NCBI GenBank assembly: GCA_023374045.1
Contig: CM041781.1
Coordinates: 147,986,982-148,050,981, forward strand
Length of the DNA stretch: 64,000 nt
Source: Limonium bicolor
Taxonomy: Eukaryota > Streptophyta > Magnoliopsida > Caryophyllales > Plumbaginaceae
Reading direction: 5' to 3'
The position numbers and the translations under genes are program-made. Numbering within the stretch: position 1 is the first letter of the stretch; each line of letters begins with the position of its first letter. The notes beneath the pieces are model-generated. The model saw only the letters and a list, made by a program, of their open reading frames with translations. It had not been told where the DNA came from and searched no databases. Shown in pieces: positions 1-9,806 of the stretch.

Positions 1-118
1 CCTAGGTGCACGCTTCTGTTTTTTTTTATTTTTTAACGTTTTTTGACAGAAAAATTAAAGTGAAATTGAAAGTTACCTAAACTATGGTTTCGAAGGCAGA
101 ATTAGGTCAAATTTTTAT

Positions 119-385
119 TCCGTCCGTGGCCACGGACCTAATGTCCGAACCCACGGACCCCAGTTAACCTAATTACACAAAAAGGTCAAATTTAAACAGA
201 AACAAGATTTTGAAAAGTCCGGGGCCACGGACAGGATGTCCGTGGCCCGGACATGTTTTATAAAACCCTAACTTTCGAAAATAAAAATATCCCGCCACCG
301 TCCGGGGGCGTCTGGCTTTCGGACAGAGCGTCCGGGACCCCGGACATAGCGTCCGTGGGTGCGGACCGACCTCGGACGGCGGCGT
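119..385. repeat. GC-rich GTCCG/CGGAC palindrome block in LTR 1
   Basis: A dense run of short inverted motifs in an otherwise AT-rich LTR. It begins with the perfect 16-bp palindrome GTCCGTGGCCACGGAC (122-137) and continues with ccacggac, gtccgtgg, cccggac, gcgtccggg and cctcggacgg elements. In LTR sense it lies about 570-840 bases downstream of the TATA box, so it is expected to be transcribed (R/U5 leader and 3' end). Equivalent blocks are in the other LTRs of this family. Confidence 0.8.
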
Positions 386-956
386 TAAGGCTATTCCGGC
401 GGTGTTTTTGGCTCAAAATTTATGGGTACGTAGCCTGAAAGATTCTAAACATGTTAGTGATCAAAAGTTTTCAATTGACTACGAATTAAGGACGAAACTT
501 ATTGAACAAGTTAGTGGACAGAAACGCAAAACAAACTTTAATTCAGAAGCAAAGAAAAGTCAGTTCGAATAAGAATTTCAACCAGAAGCGTATTGTGATC
601 AGTGGAGTTAAAGAATTCGAATTCTAACCTGTTTTAGCTTCGGGATTTGGTTGTTCCTTCACGTCGGGAAACTTCGAACGCGTCGTTGGTAGCCGATCCG
701 GTTCAGCTTCGACCCGAGTTTCTGATTTCTTCTTCCTTGTATGATTAAGGACGGTTTGCTTCTGGTTTTGTGATGTTTTGGTGCTTGGAAGTCAATAGGA
801 GAAGAAAGGATGAGTTTTTGGTGATTTTGGGGTGATTTCTACAGTGTTTCGGTATTGATTTGAGGCTTGGAAGTGTAAAAACGTGGGAAGAAGGTTTGTG
901 GCTGTGTTCTCTGACTTTGGAGGTGTTCTCCCCTGCCCTAGTTCGTTTTTGGGGGT

Positions 957-965
957 CCTTTTATA
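957..965 (-). promoter_or_regulatory. LTR TATA box (minus strand TATAAAAGG)
   Basis: The plus strand reads ccttttata, followed in LTR sense by a C-rich stretch (GGACCCCC). The same box is conserved at 15503-15511, 23108-23116 and 30717-30725 and is missing from the truncated LTR at 7315-8449. It is the best candidate RNA polymerase II promoter of the element; transcription would start about 25-35 bases to the left. Confidence 0.6.
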
Positions 966-1835
966 GAAAGAGCATGGTAAAATTGATAAAGCAAGATCTT
1001 TATCTAAAAGACTGATTTTGTGCTCTAAGGAATCTGATTTTTTAGAATATGTTGCAAGCCGATAAAAATTATGAAAATTTAACATGAAAGGTAAAGAATG
1101 ATTTTTAGGAATTTTGAGAGTTGGAATCGGAATTAGTTTGATAAATAATTCGAATAGATTAAAAATCTCACAATCTCGAATCTCACATAATTCATAACTT
1201 ATTATTGGAAAGTCGAAATAACGAAATTCCAACGGCATTATTCTCTAAATATCATCCTCTATCTTGTATTAAAATTTCATGACATTTTGTTTTGATTTCG
1301 GTATTTTCCAAAGGAGAGAGAAAGTTGAAAAAAATGATTGAATTTGTCTTTTAAATTTGGGCTAAGGTTCCAAATAAGATAATTTCAGGTTTATGACTGT
1401 ATGTAGTCATGCTAACCATGTGACAATTTTATTTTAATTTTGGAAACCTTTTAATTTCTATTTTGAGGCTATTTCATGTGTTAATTATTAGCTTATAATA
1501 TGAATTAAAAGCTAAATTTCCAGAATAAATATTATCAGAAAATCATGAAATACCTTTCATAATGACTATGATATTTGGAAGTGTTTGGAGATAATGAACA
1601 AGTCATATGAAAATCGAAAATCCCGAGAATGTCCTTGGAAAATCCTACATTGGTGCATTTGACCACTTTGCCCCTTGTAACACGTATGCCTTAGAAACTA
1701 CTCCGGGGGGGTTGAAATTTTGGGTATAACAGATTGCCCCCCGTCAACTAGGCTTTGTAATGAAGATGAAAAGACTAGTTGATGCCTGAGTGATACCCCA
1801 AATTTTGGATCTTAAAAGACCCTATATGCAGATTG

Positions 1836-2334
1836 TGTCGAGCTATTCTGAGGCGCTGACCACCTAAAGTGATGAAAATGATGTCAAGCTATTCTAAGGC
1901 GTTGACTACCTAAAATGAAAATGATGTCAAGCTATTCTAAGGCGTTGACTACCTAAAATGATGAGAATGGAGTAATGTCAAGCGATTCTAAGGCGTTGAC
2001 AACCTAAAAGACGAAGAAGTAATGTCAAGCGATTCTAAGGCGTTGACAACCTAAAAGACGAAGTAATGTCAAGCGATTCTAAGGCGTTGACAACCTAAAA
2101 GACGAAGTAATGTCAAGCGATTCTAAGGCGTTGACAACCTAAAAGACGAAGTAATGTCAAGCGATTCTAAGGCATTGACAACCTAAAAGACGAAGTAATG
2201 TCAAGCGATTCTAAGGCGTTGACAACCTAAAAGACGAAGTAATGTCAAGCGATTCTAAGCGTTGACAACCTAAAAGACGAAGTAATGTCAAGCGATTCTA
2301 AGGCGTTGACAACCTAAAAGACGAAGTAATGTGT
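1836..2334. repeat. 44-bp minisatellite, copy 1 (8 regular plus ~3 diverged units)
   Basis: Units of about 44 bp contain gtcaagcgattctaaggcg then ttgacaacctaaaagacgaagtaat. The first two or three units are diverged (gctattc, gactacc). Each unit has a short GTCAA...TTGAC inverted pair. Unit variants ggcattgac and aagcgttg occur in the same order at 16379-16872 but not in 23985-24478. Confidence 0.9.
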
Positions 2335-2404
2335 AGCTGCAAGAATGTTGATGATGCTCGGATGCTTCTGGGGACCGAAACCCGTGCCAATGCTCCTGGC
2401 TGGA

Positions 2405-2965
2405 CCCAATGTGGACTTATTGCCATCGCCCTCCAAGCCGGTGTGCAGGGATAACTCCTGGTAAAAACCTTGGGGACTTATTGCCTTTGCCCACCATTTG
2501 TTGATCCCGAAAATAAGTTGACATCGCAAAAGGAGGATTTATTGCCATCACCTCGCCAACTTTTCTATCGCCAGGTCTTGTGACGCGCCTGGATAATGCA
2601 GATGGATGATATGAAGATGATGCAAATGAAAGTGATGCAAATGTAGATGATGAAAATGATGCAAATGAAAGTGATGCAAATGTAGATGATGATGAAAATG
2701 AAAGTGATGCAAATGTAGATGATGAAAATGATGAAAATGATATGGATGATATGAAAATGACGTTTGGATGCTTCTGGGGACCGAAACCCGTTCCAATGCT
2801 CCTTGTTGGTATACTATGGGGACTTATTGCCTCTGCCCACCAACTGGGGTGTTGGGGATAACTTCTAGATTACCAAGGGGACTTATTGCCACTGCCCACT
2901 AGTTGTTTCTCCCAAGAAGTTGACATGAAGATGGGGACTTATTGCCTCTGCCCCGCCAACTTAGA
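2405..2965. repeat. Dispersed ggggacttattgcc motif series with a GATGATG/AAATG minisatellite
   Basis: Six spaced copies of a motif of the type ggggacttattgcctctgcc followed by ccaact occur at roughly 60-200 bp spacing. Between them, 2595-2760 is a simple-sequence block built of gatgatgaaaatgatgcaaatgaaagtgatgcaaat variants, whose His/Leu-rich translation is an artefact. The unit lengths differ slightly in the other two internal copies, as expected of slippage. No gene is supported here. Confidence 0.7.
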
Positions 2966-2970
2966 TCGCG

Positions 2971-3290
2971 CTCCGTCTCGTACCTGTCTTGCACTGAAGA
3001 TGATACTAGGTCTCGTACTGGTCTCGCACTAGATGATGACGCTCGGTCTCTCACTGATGAAGATGTATGGTCTCGCACTGAAGAAAATGATGGGTCTCGC
3101 ACTGAAGAAAATGGTGGGTCTCGCACTGAAGTCTCATACTAAATGGATGAAGAAAAAGCCGGATTTCGCATTGATTCTGGGTCTCGCGCTGAATGAAGAT
3201 GCCGGGTCTCGTACTAAAGTCTTGAAAATGATGGGTCTCGAACTAAGAATGGATCGGAAAGATAATGGTCTCGTGCAAATGATGAAAACT
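2971..3290. repeat. ggtctcgcactga minisatellite
   Basis: About a dozen imperfect repeats of ggtctcgcactgaagaaaat at 20-30 bp spacing. The repeat keeps a frame open in both directions, which explains the Ser/Arg-rich open frames seen here; I do not regard them as genes. Equivalent blocks lie at about 17500-17820 and 25117-25440. Confidence 0.75.
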
Positions 3291-3807
3291 GATTACTAGA
3301 GTGCCAAACATGGCAATGATGATAAGATGTATGCAATCACAATATATGAAGGATACTCGTTCAAAATAGGAAACTGTTGGAAAAGGTGCCAAACTTGGCG
3401 ATGTTGAGGTGTTATGCAAAAGTTGTAAAATGCAACTAAAGTGTTTGTTGGAAGCTTGCCAAAACAAGGAACTATTGAAAAATGTGCCAAACATGGCAAT
3501 GCTTGAGAAAACTCTACTGAAAAAAAGAAAGTGAAATGATCATTTCCTGACTAAAAATTTCATATCTACAATTTGTTTCTTAAGAAAATGAACATGCCGC
3601 TGGTGGAAGTGTGTGGTGTTTGTTGTGGTGTTAAAGGCTTTTCCGGTGTTCAGGATTTGCGATAGACCTGGGATCAGGCTATGATTTTGGATGGTGGTCT
3701 GGGTTATGATGGGCCTGATGTTTTTGTGGAGGTAAGGCCAATGACAGGCTTGAGGTGGAATGGTGGTGGTGATGTTTGAGCTCTGGGTTCGAATTGGTGT
3801 TGTCATA
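3291..3807. other. Internal region without supported gene
   Basis: AT-rich non-coding sequence between the minisatellites and the twin hairpins, conserved in all three internal copies. Short gccaaac(a/t)tggc inverted motifs recur at about 3302, 3391 and 3486. No protein family recognised. Confidence 0.5.
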
Positions 3808-3904
3808 GCAATTGTTGGAACCAACAATTGCCCCTAGTACTTTTCCCTTAAGACAATCTGAGCTAGAGTTCATGGCAATCGATCGGAACGATCGATTGCC
3901 CCCA
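3808..3904. other. Twin perfect hairpins, each abutting an ATTGCCCC purine-tract-like motif (copy 1)
   Basis: Hairpin one is 3808-3831: 11-bp arms gcaattgttgg / ccaacaattgc around a 2-base loop, followed directly by ccctagtac. Hairpin two is 3874-3900: 12-bp arms ggcaatcgatcg / cgatcgattgcc around gaa, followed by cccagtatt. On the element's sense strand both read (G)GGGGCAAT then the hairpin, resembling the real polypurine tract at 1732-1742. Both are kept at 18338-18430 and 25954-26045; a further attgcccccagta without a hairpin is at 4984. Function unknown. Confidence 0.7.
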
Positions 3905-4127
3905 GTATTTTCTTTTATTAAACATGCTAACGAGTCTCGTCCTTACAGGGTCAAGGCTTATTTTTATGTGGTGCTTCCTAACCTACACTCGGCGTGTTGT
4001 GATGCTTGCACTCATTCCTTACCTATGGTCACAACTTCTAGACCATTGAAATCGATATTTGACGGATTTACGCATTTGATCTGTTACTTTCACGTGATTG
4101 GACACACAACTATCAAGTCGGAAGTCT

Positions 4128-4601
4128 TTAAAGCTTATAATGTGGCCATGGGGTGTGATGAAGGACAACGGGACCATGGAGGGATATTTGAGGTATGTGG
4201 AGCTTAAGTGGGTGACCAAAGCTGCAACTTGCGTCTTCTCTCGGATTCACCTTCCTTGTCTTGAAGTCGTCTAGCTGCTTTGTGCTGACGTTGTTTTGAG
4301 CTTTTGGACTTGGACTTTTGTCCTTCACACCATTTCTCTTTTCTTTGTCATTTGAATTTCTTCGAGGCACTTCGGGATTGCCTTTTTTTTTATCCTTTCT
4401 TGACTTTGCCTTCGGGGTTCTTGTGTTTCCCGGCTTTGGGCTTCGAGAGCTATTTTGATGTGAGCTCTTTTGATCGTGTGTCACTCTGGGACCATTTGCG
4501 GATCGCTTCGTCATGCTGATAGTAGCATTGCTTCTTTGGACTGATGAGAATGTTATCTGAGAGTCGGGCTCCTCACTTCCTTTGGTCACTGGGTCGGACA
4601 T
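4128..4601 (-). CDS. Hypothetical Lys/Ser/Pro-rich basic protein (copy 1)
   Basis: A 157-residue open frame, not recognised as any family. The first ~120 residues are low-complexity and strongly basic (KSRKDKKK-type runs, SRSPKP, DKSPSPK), resembling disordered nucleic-acid-binding or nuclear-localisation tails. The C-terminal ~40 residues are Pro/His-rich. The frame is intact at the same length at 18658-19131 with only a few substitutions and is broken in the third unit. In element sense it lies 3' of the gag-like gene, where pol would be expected. It could be a residual fragment of a longer gag/pol frame or a fortuitous open frame; coding is not proven. Confidence 0.35.
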   Translation of the reverse strand: MSDPVTKGSEEPDSQITFSSVQRSNATISMTKRSANGPRVTHDQKSSHQNSSRSPKPGNTRTPKAKSRKDKKKGNPEVPRRNSNDKEKRNGVKDKSPSPKAQNNVSTKQLDDFKTRKVNPREDASCSFGHPLKLHIPQISLHGPVVLHHTPWPHYKL

Positions 4602-5432
4602 TCATCATTGGCTGGATTATTTTGTGGACCTCATAATATTGAAAAAGGGATATACGAAAGGCTCAACGGGGGTGCCTAGGGTTAATGATAGGGTTTACAA
4701 GCTTTTGGCTATGTGGTGCTGTACCTAGGTGCTTCGTCATCCTTGATAGTTGTGTATTTGTTCTTTGTTACTTTTCGCAGATCTAAGAGTAAATTTACAA
4801 TTATCTCCTTCGGTCGGAGTTATGCCGTTTACCTCACCTTTGAACGTGGTCTCACCGGAGTCGTGTAAAAATGACACGCTCTTTCACTCATGGTTTTCCG
4901 CTCAAGACACTCTCGCGAATTTCACTCAGAGACTAGTTCACACGTTTAAACAAAATATTCGAAGACAATGATTCAAAACTTAGATTGCCCCCAGTATTGA
5001 TTTGGGGTTTGTGACAACAGTTTGATAGATGTGGGCCTTGAACCTCATTGTGGGTTGTTTGGATATTATGTGGTGAGTTGTGGTGTTTGGTTAGGCATGT
5101 TCAAATTTTTAGAAAACAAGAGACAAGCCGTTCCATTGCATAGTCAGAAAATGATTACTTCGTGAGTGCTTTTTTTTTAAGTTTTTTCGAATAAACGAAT
5201 GATGCTTTGTACAAAAATTATGAAAAAGGAACTATGTTTTATTCAACAAAAAGAATAATGTTGGAAATTACAAACTCAGGAAAACTACCGAAAATGATTC
5301 AAGGGAACTAACTACTACAAAAGTTGAAAGACAACTAATCAAGAAAAGAAATGCATTTAATGAGAAAAACACTAAAAAAAACATTTCTGATGATGCCTGG
5401 GCACGCGTGCCCTACGCTCCCCACCATGTTCT
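4602..5432. other. Internal region without supported gene
   Basis: Spacer between the basic frame and the gag-like gene, conserved in all three internal copies. It contains an attgcccccagta motif at 4984-4996 and an A-rich stretch near 5170-5390. No domain recognised on either strand. Confidence 0.5.
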
Positions 5433-6077
5433 TAGAATTGGAGCCTTTGGTCAATCAGATCCTGGATTCTGTGTTGTAGGGCTCTGCAGTGGTCAGTGTC
5501 GTGACCGGGCAGCTGATGAAAGTGACAAAATTGATTAAGATCCTTCCCCAAATGAGTAGTTCCTGGCCTCAGGGCGAGCGGTTGCATCGGATATCTTCCT
5601 CGAAGCTCCTCAAGTGCTTGTCTTGGTGTTCGCCCGATGTCTGTAAACTCTCTCTGTCGAGAACTCCGTCGGGAGGGTTCTACTGTCCCAACGCTCCAAC
5701 CAGGTCCTCTTGACTGTCGATCACTGCCCTCCTCATGTTGCCTGGTTCTCTTATGGGTGCAGCTTTGGATGCAAGTGCTGCTCCTGGTTGTCTAATCACT
5801 TTCCTAAGTTCTATAGCAATTTCTTTGACATTCTCCTCCGATCCTCGGACCTAATGGAGCCAACTTCAATGCAATCATAAAGGGTGTTGAGAAGCCTGTC
5901 CACTAACTCATCCCGAGCTTGACGCTCGGACTCGAGGGAAAGAGCCTTTGCTTTCAACTCTTCGATAACAGCAACGTAGTTAGATTCCACGGCGTCCATG
6001 GCAGCACTATGCCTCTGCTCCATGGCTTCAATGGTGGCCATGTGCTTTTGTTCCAAAATTGCGAGCTGGGCTTCCAT
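5433..6077 (-). pseudogene. gag-like gene, coiled coil plus zinc-knuckle-like motif (copy 1)
   Basis: Read on the minus strand from Met at 6077: a charged helical N-terminal part (residues ~1-60, with EQKH/EQRH heptad-like spacing) predicted as coiled coil, then a basic stretch. After a frame change the C-terminal part carries CHFHQLPGHDTDHC followed by RALQHRIQDLIDQ. That Cys/His pattern plus leucine-rich tail is typical of the end of Tat/Athila-type gag proteins. It lies about 1.2 kb from the primer-binding site. Frameshifts between the halves differ among the three copies, so none may be translated whole. Known role of the family: capsid/RNA packaging; here inferred only. Confidence 0.6.
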
Positions 6078-7293
6078 GTCGATTGGACCGCACTTAGGAC
6101 TTGAGTCTACTTGTGTTCAAGGTGTCCATTATTAGCTAACAAAAGGAAGTGGGCTGAAAGATACTAAGGTGAGAATGACGCTTCACGAGATAGATCAAAA
6201 CAGACTTAGGCTGAAAGCGAGTGGGCCAGGATACCTAGAGAATGAGGTGTTTGGGCTGGAGTATCTCTCAGACTATGAACTGGAATTTGGACTGAAATGT
6301 AACAGATGGCTTTGATTGGGCCTGAGAGATAACACCTAGATCTAGGGTTTTGGACCAGGGCCCGAAATAGAAGTCTACCTAGACTAGAATGAGCCCTTGG
6401 GCCGGAATGTGTTTGGGCCTGGAGTAAAGCACATGGGCTGGAATGGTCCCTAAATCACAAATGGGCCTAACTTTCTTTGGGCCAGAGAAGATGGTTGCTA
6501 AGGAGAAAAAGATTTTATTTTTAGAACTTGTGGTTATTTCAAGTTCAGGTGGATTTTTTTTTTTGGGCCTAGAACTAATTGGATAATTCAAATTGGGCCA
6601 GAAGAGAAATCACCTAAGTCTAAGCTTTTGGGCCGAAGCCCGAATGACTCACATATTAAACCAAACAGGACCTCTAGGCCGCAAACAAGCAGAGCCGCCA
6701 ATTCGGGTTGGGCTAGGTTGATGTAGGAGAAGTTCCTATCAATCTCTAGGCTGGGTAGTGGGCCGATCATACAAGCAAACAAGGCCCACACAAATTCAAT
6801 CATGTCCTCACTTGGCGTTTAAATCAAACTGGGTATGGATCGATCCGGAGAGGTGCTTGGGGCATGGGCCCAGGTCACCTCAAAGGAATAGGGCTTGCAC
6901 GCTATTCTCTTTGGGCTTCCCCACTTTTTCACATCACCTGAAGGTGTGCGTCTGCGGCCGGGTCTTTGACTGACCAAACAATGGGCTAGGTAAGGACACT
7001 GCCAGGAAAACGCTTGGGGCTAAGACCCAGGTATTAAGGGGATGTGGTTAGACGACATCCTCCTCTTTCCCCCGCTTATTCACATCCCTAAAAGGTGTGA
7101 GTCCATGACAGGGGACCCTCAAACGGGTCCCGGGATGAAATCAGTTTAGGTGGACCCTCGCTCTCATATGATGCAGGGGTGCAAAAATTTAAAGTGCGCA
7201 CGAAAGTAAACAACAAAGTAACGAAGCCATAAATAAACAATTTTTCAAGTTAAGCCCTTTCTTAAAATTAAACAAGTTAAAATTAAGAATTTA
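6078..7293 (-). other. 5' leader of the element (non-coding)
   Basis: About 1.2 kb between primer-binding site and gag-like gene. Rich in repeated gggcc / ggcc(c)aa motifs (tgggcctg, gggccgaa, gggccaga) spaced every 20-60 bases. No coding evidence; possibly the packaging/dimerisation region. The C-poor, T-rich stretches near 6550 vary in homopolymer length among copies. Confidence 0.5.
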
Positions 7294-7311
7294 TCCCCAG
7301 CAGAGTCGCCA
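7294..7311 (-). other. Primer-binding site (tRNA-Arg-like), copy 1
   Basis: Minus strand TGGCGACTCTGCTGGGGA, three bases from the LTR edge at 7315. From memory it differs at two positions from the complement of the plant tRNA-Arg(ACG) 3' end, and this type is characteristic of Ogre/Tat-lineage elements. Repeated at 21826-21844 (one extra C) and 29438-29455. Confidence 0.75.
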
Positions 7312-7314
7312 GTC

Positions 7315-8449
7315 TGTGAGCCTCGATTTTAAACCCTATCCTATGTTGATTAAAGTTGATTGGGATCTAACCGGGTTTTAGGTCCACTTATAACCTAAGA
7401 TTAATAACCATGTTATAAAAACAATAATTATTAAAACCTAAGCTAGCTCACTGGAACCTATTATGAGTCGCCACCTAATTTTTACCTAGATCAAATTAGA
7501 AAAGGAGAGTTCGGGTTCGGGGGCTTGATATTCGACTTAATTAGGGTTCAAATTACTTTCATTACCCTTCCTAGGTCGTTTTTCCTCTACTTGATTCGTT
7601 TACGGCTTTCTACAAAGTTTTTTTAACCTAGGTGCGCGCTTCTGTTTTTTTTTATTTTTTAACGTTTTTTGACAGAAAATTAAAGTGAAATTGAAAGTTA
7701 CCTAAACTATGGTTTCGAAGGCAGAATTAGGTCAAATTTTTATTCCGTCCGTGGCCACGGACCTAATGTCCGAACCCACGGACCCCAGTAACCTAATTAC
7801 ACAAAAAGGTCAAATTTAAACAGAAACGAGATTTTGAAAAGTCCGGGGCCACGGACAGGACGTCCGTGGGCCCGGACATGTTTTAAAAAACCCTAACTTT
7901 CGAAAATAAAAATATCCCGCCACCGTCCGGGGGCGTCCGGCTTTCGGACAGAGCGTCCGGGACCCGGACATAGCGTCCGTGGGTGCGGACCGACCTCGGA
8001 CGGCGGCGTTAAGGCTGTTTCCCGGCGGTGTTTTTGGCTCAAAATTTATGGGTACGTAGCCTGAAAGATTCTAAACATGTTAGTGATCAAAAGTTTTCAA
8101 TTTGACTACGAATTAAGGACGAAACTTATTGAACAAGTTAGTGGACAGACAGAAACGCAAACAAACTTTAATTCAGAAGCAAAGAAAAGTCAGTTCGAAT
8201 AAGAATTTCAACCAGAAGCGTATTGTGATCAGTGGAGTTAAAGAATTCGAATTCTAACCTGTTTTAGCTTCGGGATTTGGTTGTTCCTTCACGTCGGGAA
8301 ACTTCGAACGCGTCGTTGGTAGCCGATCCGGTTCAGCTTCGACCGAGAGTTTCTGATGATCTTCTTCCTTGTATGATTAAGGACGGTTTGCTTCTGTTTT
8401 TGTGATGTTTTGGTGCTTGGAAGTTCAATAGGAGAAGAAAGGATGAGTT
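7315..8449 (-). repeat. LTR 2, truncated (lacks TATA box and U3)
   Basis: Begins tgtgagcctcgattt like the LTRs at 14229, 21848 and 29459 and follows them to ggatgagtt, then switches without warning to gag sequence of another family. The lost part is the promoter side (U3). It carries the 'b' variants (aaacgag, gcgtccgg, ggctgtt) shared with LTRs 4 and 5. Confidence 0.85.
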
Positions 8450-9060
8450 CAAATCTCTGCACCTTCGACGCCTCATCAGGGACCATCGTCGGCGCGAACC
8501 TTGCCAGCTCTAGGAACTTGTGAGTGGTACTCCTTCACACTTCGGGCCTGTGTTTGAGCTCCGAGAACTCCAGGTATTTCTGCATCCGGACAGCTCAGGG
8601 TAGAATCGCTTCACATGGCCTCCTTCAGTGCCTCCCATCCAAAGTCAGGTCCCGCCAAAAGAGCATCCTTGTTGGCAGACCACCAGATGTCCACCTCGCT
8701 CTTGAAAGTACACAGCGGCGTTGACTCTTCTATTAGCAGGGCAGTTGACTGCCTCGAAGATCTTGTCAAACTCACGCAGCCAATCCTCCAGCAGTACTGG
8801 GTCCTCCTCCCCCTTGAATGCAGTTGGCTTCAAGTGGGCAATTCTCTTCGTGTAGTCTTCTGGCACATTGTCTCGCTGGGCTTGGCGTTGCACAATCTGG
8901 CCCAGGTTCAATGCGAGCTCCTGAAGCTGTCTCATTGGGTCGTTGGCTGCCATGGTAGTCCTCCCGCTTCTACTTCTGGTGTTGTAGGGGAAATTCAATC
9001 GGTCTGCCAGTCTACCCTACTCAAGGTGGACTCCTGATTATGAGTCAAGAATTTCAAGGC
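8450..9060 (-). pseudogene. Ty3/gypsy gag N-terminal fragment
   Basis: The minus-strand frame from Met 8998 (or Met 8951, MAANDPMRQLQELALNL) gives a retrotransposon gag domain with LKPTAFKGEEDPVLLEDWL and CPANRRVNAAVYF. It continues after frameshifts with DALLAGPDFGWEALKEAM and, near 8450-8500, ARFAPTMVPDEASKVQRFE, both familiar from plant chromovirus gag. The gene ends at the junction with LTR 2, so the rest of gag and all of pol are missing. Known role: capsid structural protein. Confidence 0.8.
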
Positions 9061-9345
9061 TTGTAAATCCCCTATAACAATCCCTTCCCAAATATACTAC
9101 AATCTCACTACCCTAACCCACGGGTAGATAATAAAGATATAACAATAATACATGTAACAAGTATGATACAATTCCAACAATTGGTTAGTACACAATAATC
9201 CCTGTATAACCTTCAATATCACACCAAGGTATCCAATATAACTCAACAGCCCACAACATACACGTGATCCATCATAACTTCCCCAAACGGCTGTCCCCCA
9301 AATTTTAATCCGGTTACTCAAGTTTTATCTTATTTCGAAAACAAA

Positions 9346-9357
9346 GCTCTGATACCA
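9346..9357 (-). other. Primer-binding site for initiator tRNA-Met
   Basis: Minus strand TGGTATCAGAGC, the standard tRNA-iMet site of plant gypsy and copia elements, three bases from the LTR edge near 9361 and about 350 bases 5' of gag. It fixes the orientation of the element in this region. Confidence 0.85.
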
Positions 9358-9470
9358 CCTTTTAACACCCTGGATTTTACCTCAAAACATAGCTTTGAAA
9401 ATACAAATCTAACGGTGCAAACGGCATTAAAAACGGACTCCAAACGAGTCCTAGAGGAGCAAAACAAAGT

Positions 9471-9806
9471 TGGTCCGAATGTGTCCGGACATGGCAAGTT
9501 CGGACACAAGCCGAAGAGAAATAGACTGCGGAAAACCAAATGTCCGAACTTGTGTCCGGACTTTGAAGTTCGGACACAAGTCAAACTTTTAAAACTCCGG
9601 AAAAAAAATCCTTACGTGGTCCGAACATTGGTCCGGACTTGCAAGTTCGGACATAGGTCGAGACTTGCAATCCGAACCCGTCCTCGCATGATGTCCGAAC
9701 TTAGAAGTTCGGACATAAGTTCGGACACAGCCAAACGAAGAAAAAACACTTGAAACATTCGGGGCCTGTCCGAACATTGATGTCCGGACGGACGTTCGGA
9801 CAGGTC
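9471..9806. repeat. Palindromic GTTCGGACA / TGTCCGAAC block
   Basis: Six or more motif pairs such as tgtccgaacttagaagttcg and gttcggacataagttcggac, separated by about 30-60 bases of ordinary sequence. Lies near the transcribed 3' side of the LTR. The same motif recurs at 45118-45491 in a different element. Confidence 0.85.

Larger units (their letters stand above)
1..1731 (-). repeat. LTR 1 of the Ogre/Tat-like family (3' LTR, cut by window start)
   Basis: It matches the complete LTRs at 14229-16274, 21848-23878 and 29459-31482. Read on the minus strand the LTR starts TGTTATACCC (at 1731) and should end GGCTCACA, giving TG...CA termini. It contains a TATA box at 957-965 (minus) and a GC-rich palindrome block at 119-385. 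It carries the 'a' sequence variants (aaacaag, gcgtctgg, ggctattcc) shared only with the LTR at 14229. Confidence 0.85.
1..8449 (-). mobile_element. Non-autonomous Ogre/Tat-like LTR element, copy 1 (truncated at both ends)
   Basis: Seen: an LTR (1-1731, its first ~312 bases lie before the window), an internal region (1732-7314) and the start of a second LTR (7315-8449). The minus-strand orientation is set by the primer-binding site at 7294-7311 next to the right LTR and a purine tract (plus strand gattgcccccc, 1732-1742) next to the left LTR. The internal part keeps only gag-like coding and several satellites; no protease, RT, RNase H or integrase motif is present in any frame. Inference: a large non-autonomous derivative mobilised by a full-length relative. 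The right LTR stops abruptly at 8449 against a gag fragment of another element, so one side has been deleted. It is nearly identical to the units at 14229-31482. Confidence 0.85.

Noticed and set aside
253..438. Short frame in the LTR (also 14782-14982)
   Set aside because: Covers the GC-rich palindrome block, is antisense to the element and breaks in other LTR copies.
1836..2334. CRISPR-like array
   Set aside because: The units are contiguous 44-bp tandem repeats without unique spacers, in a plant retroelement.
2548..2796. His/Leu-rich open frame on the minus strand (also at 17089 and 24696)
   Set aside because: It is the translation of the GATGATG/AAATG simple-sequence repeat; length varies with repeat number and there is no domain.
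2899..3142. Ser/Arg-rich open frames on both strands over the ggtctcgcactga repeats
   Set aside because: Open on both strands only because the repeat lacks stops; low complexity, no start context or domain.
5489..6104. Plus-strand frames at 5489-5713 and 5919-6104 (and equivalents)
   Set aside because: Shadows of the minus-strand gag-like gene, which has the recognisable zinc-knuckle-like motif.
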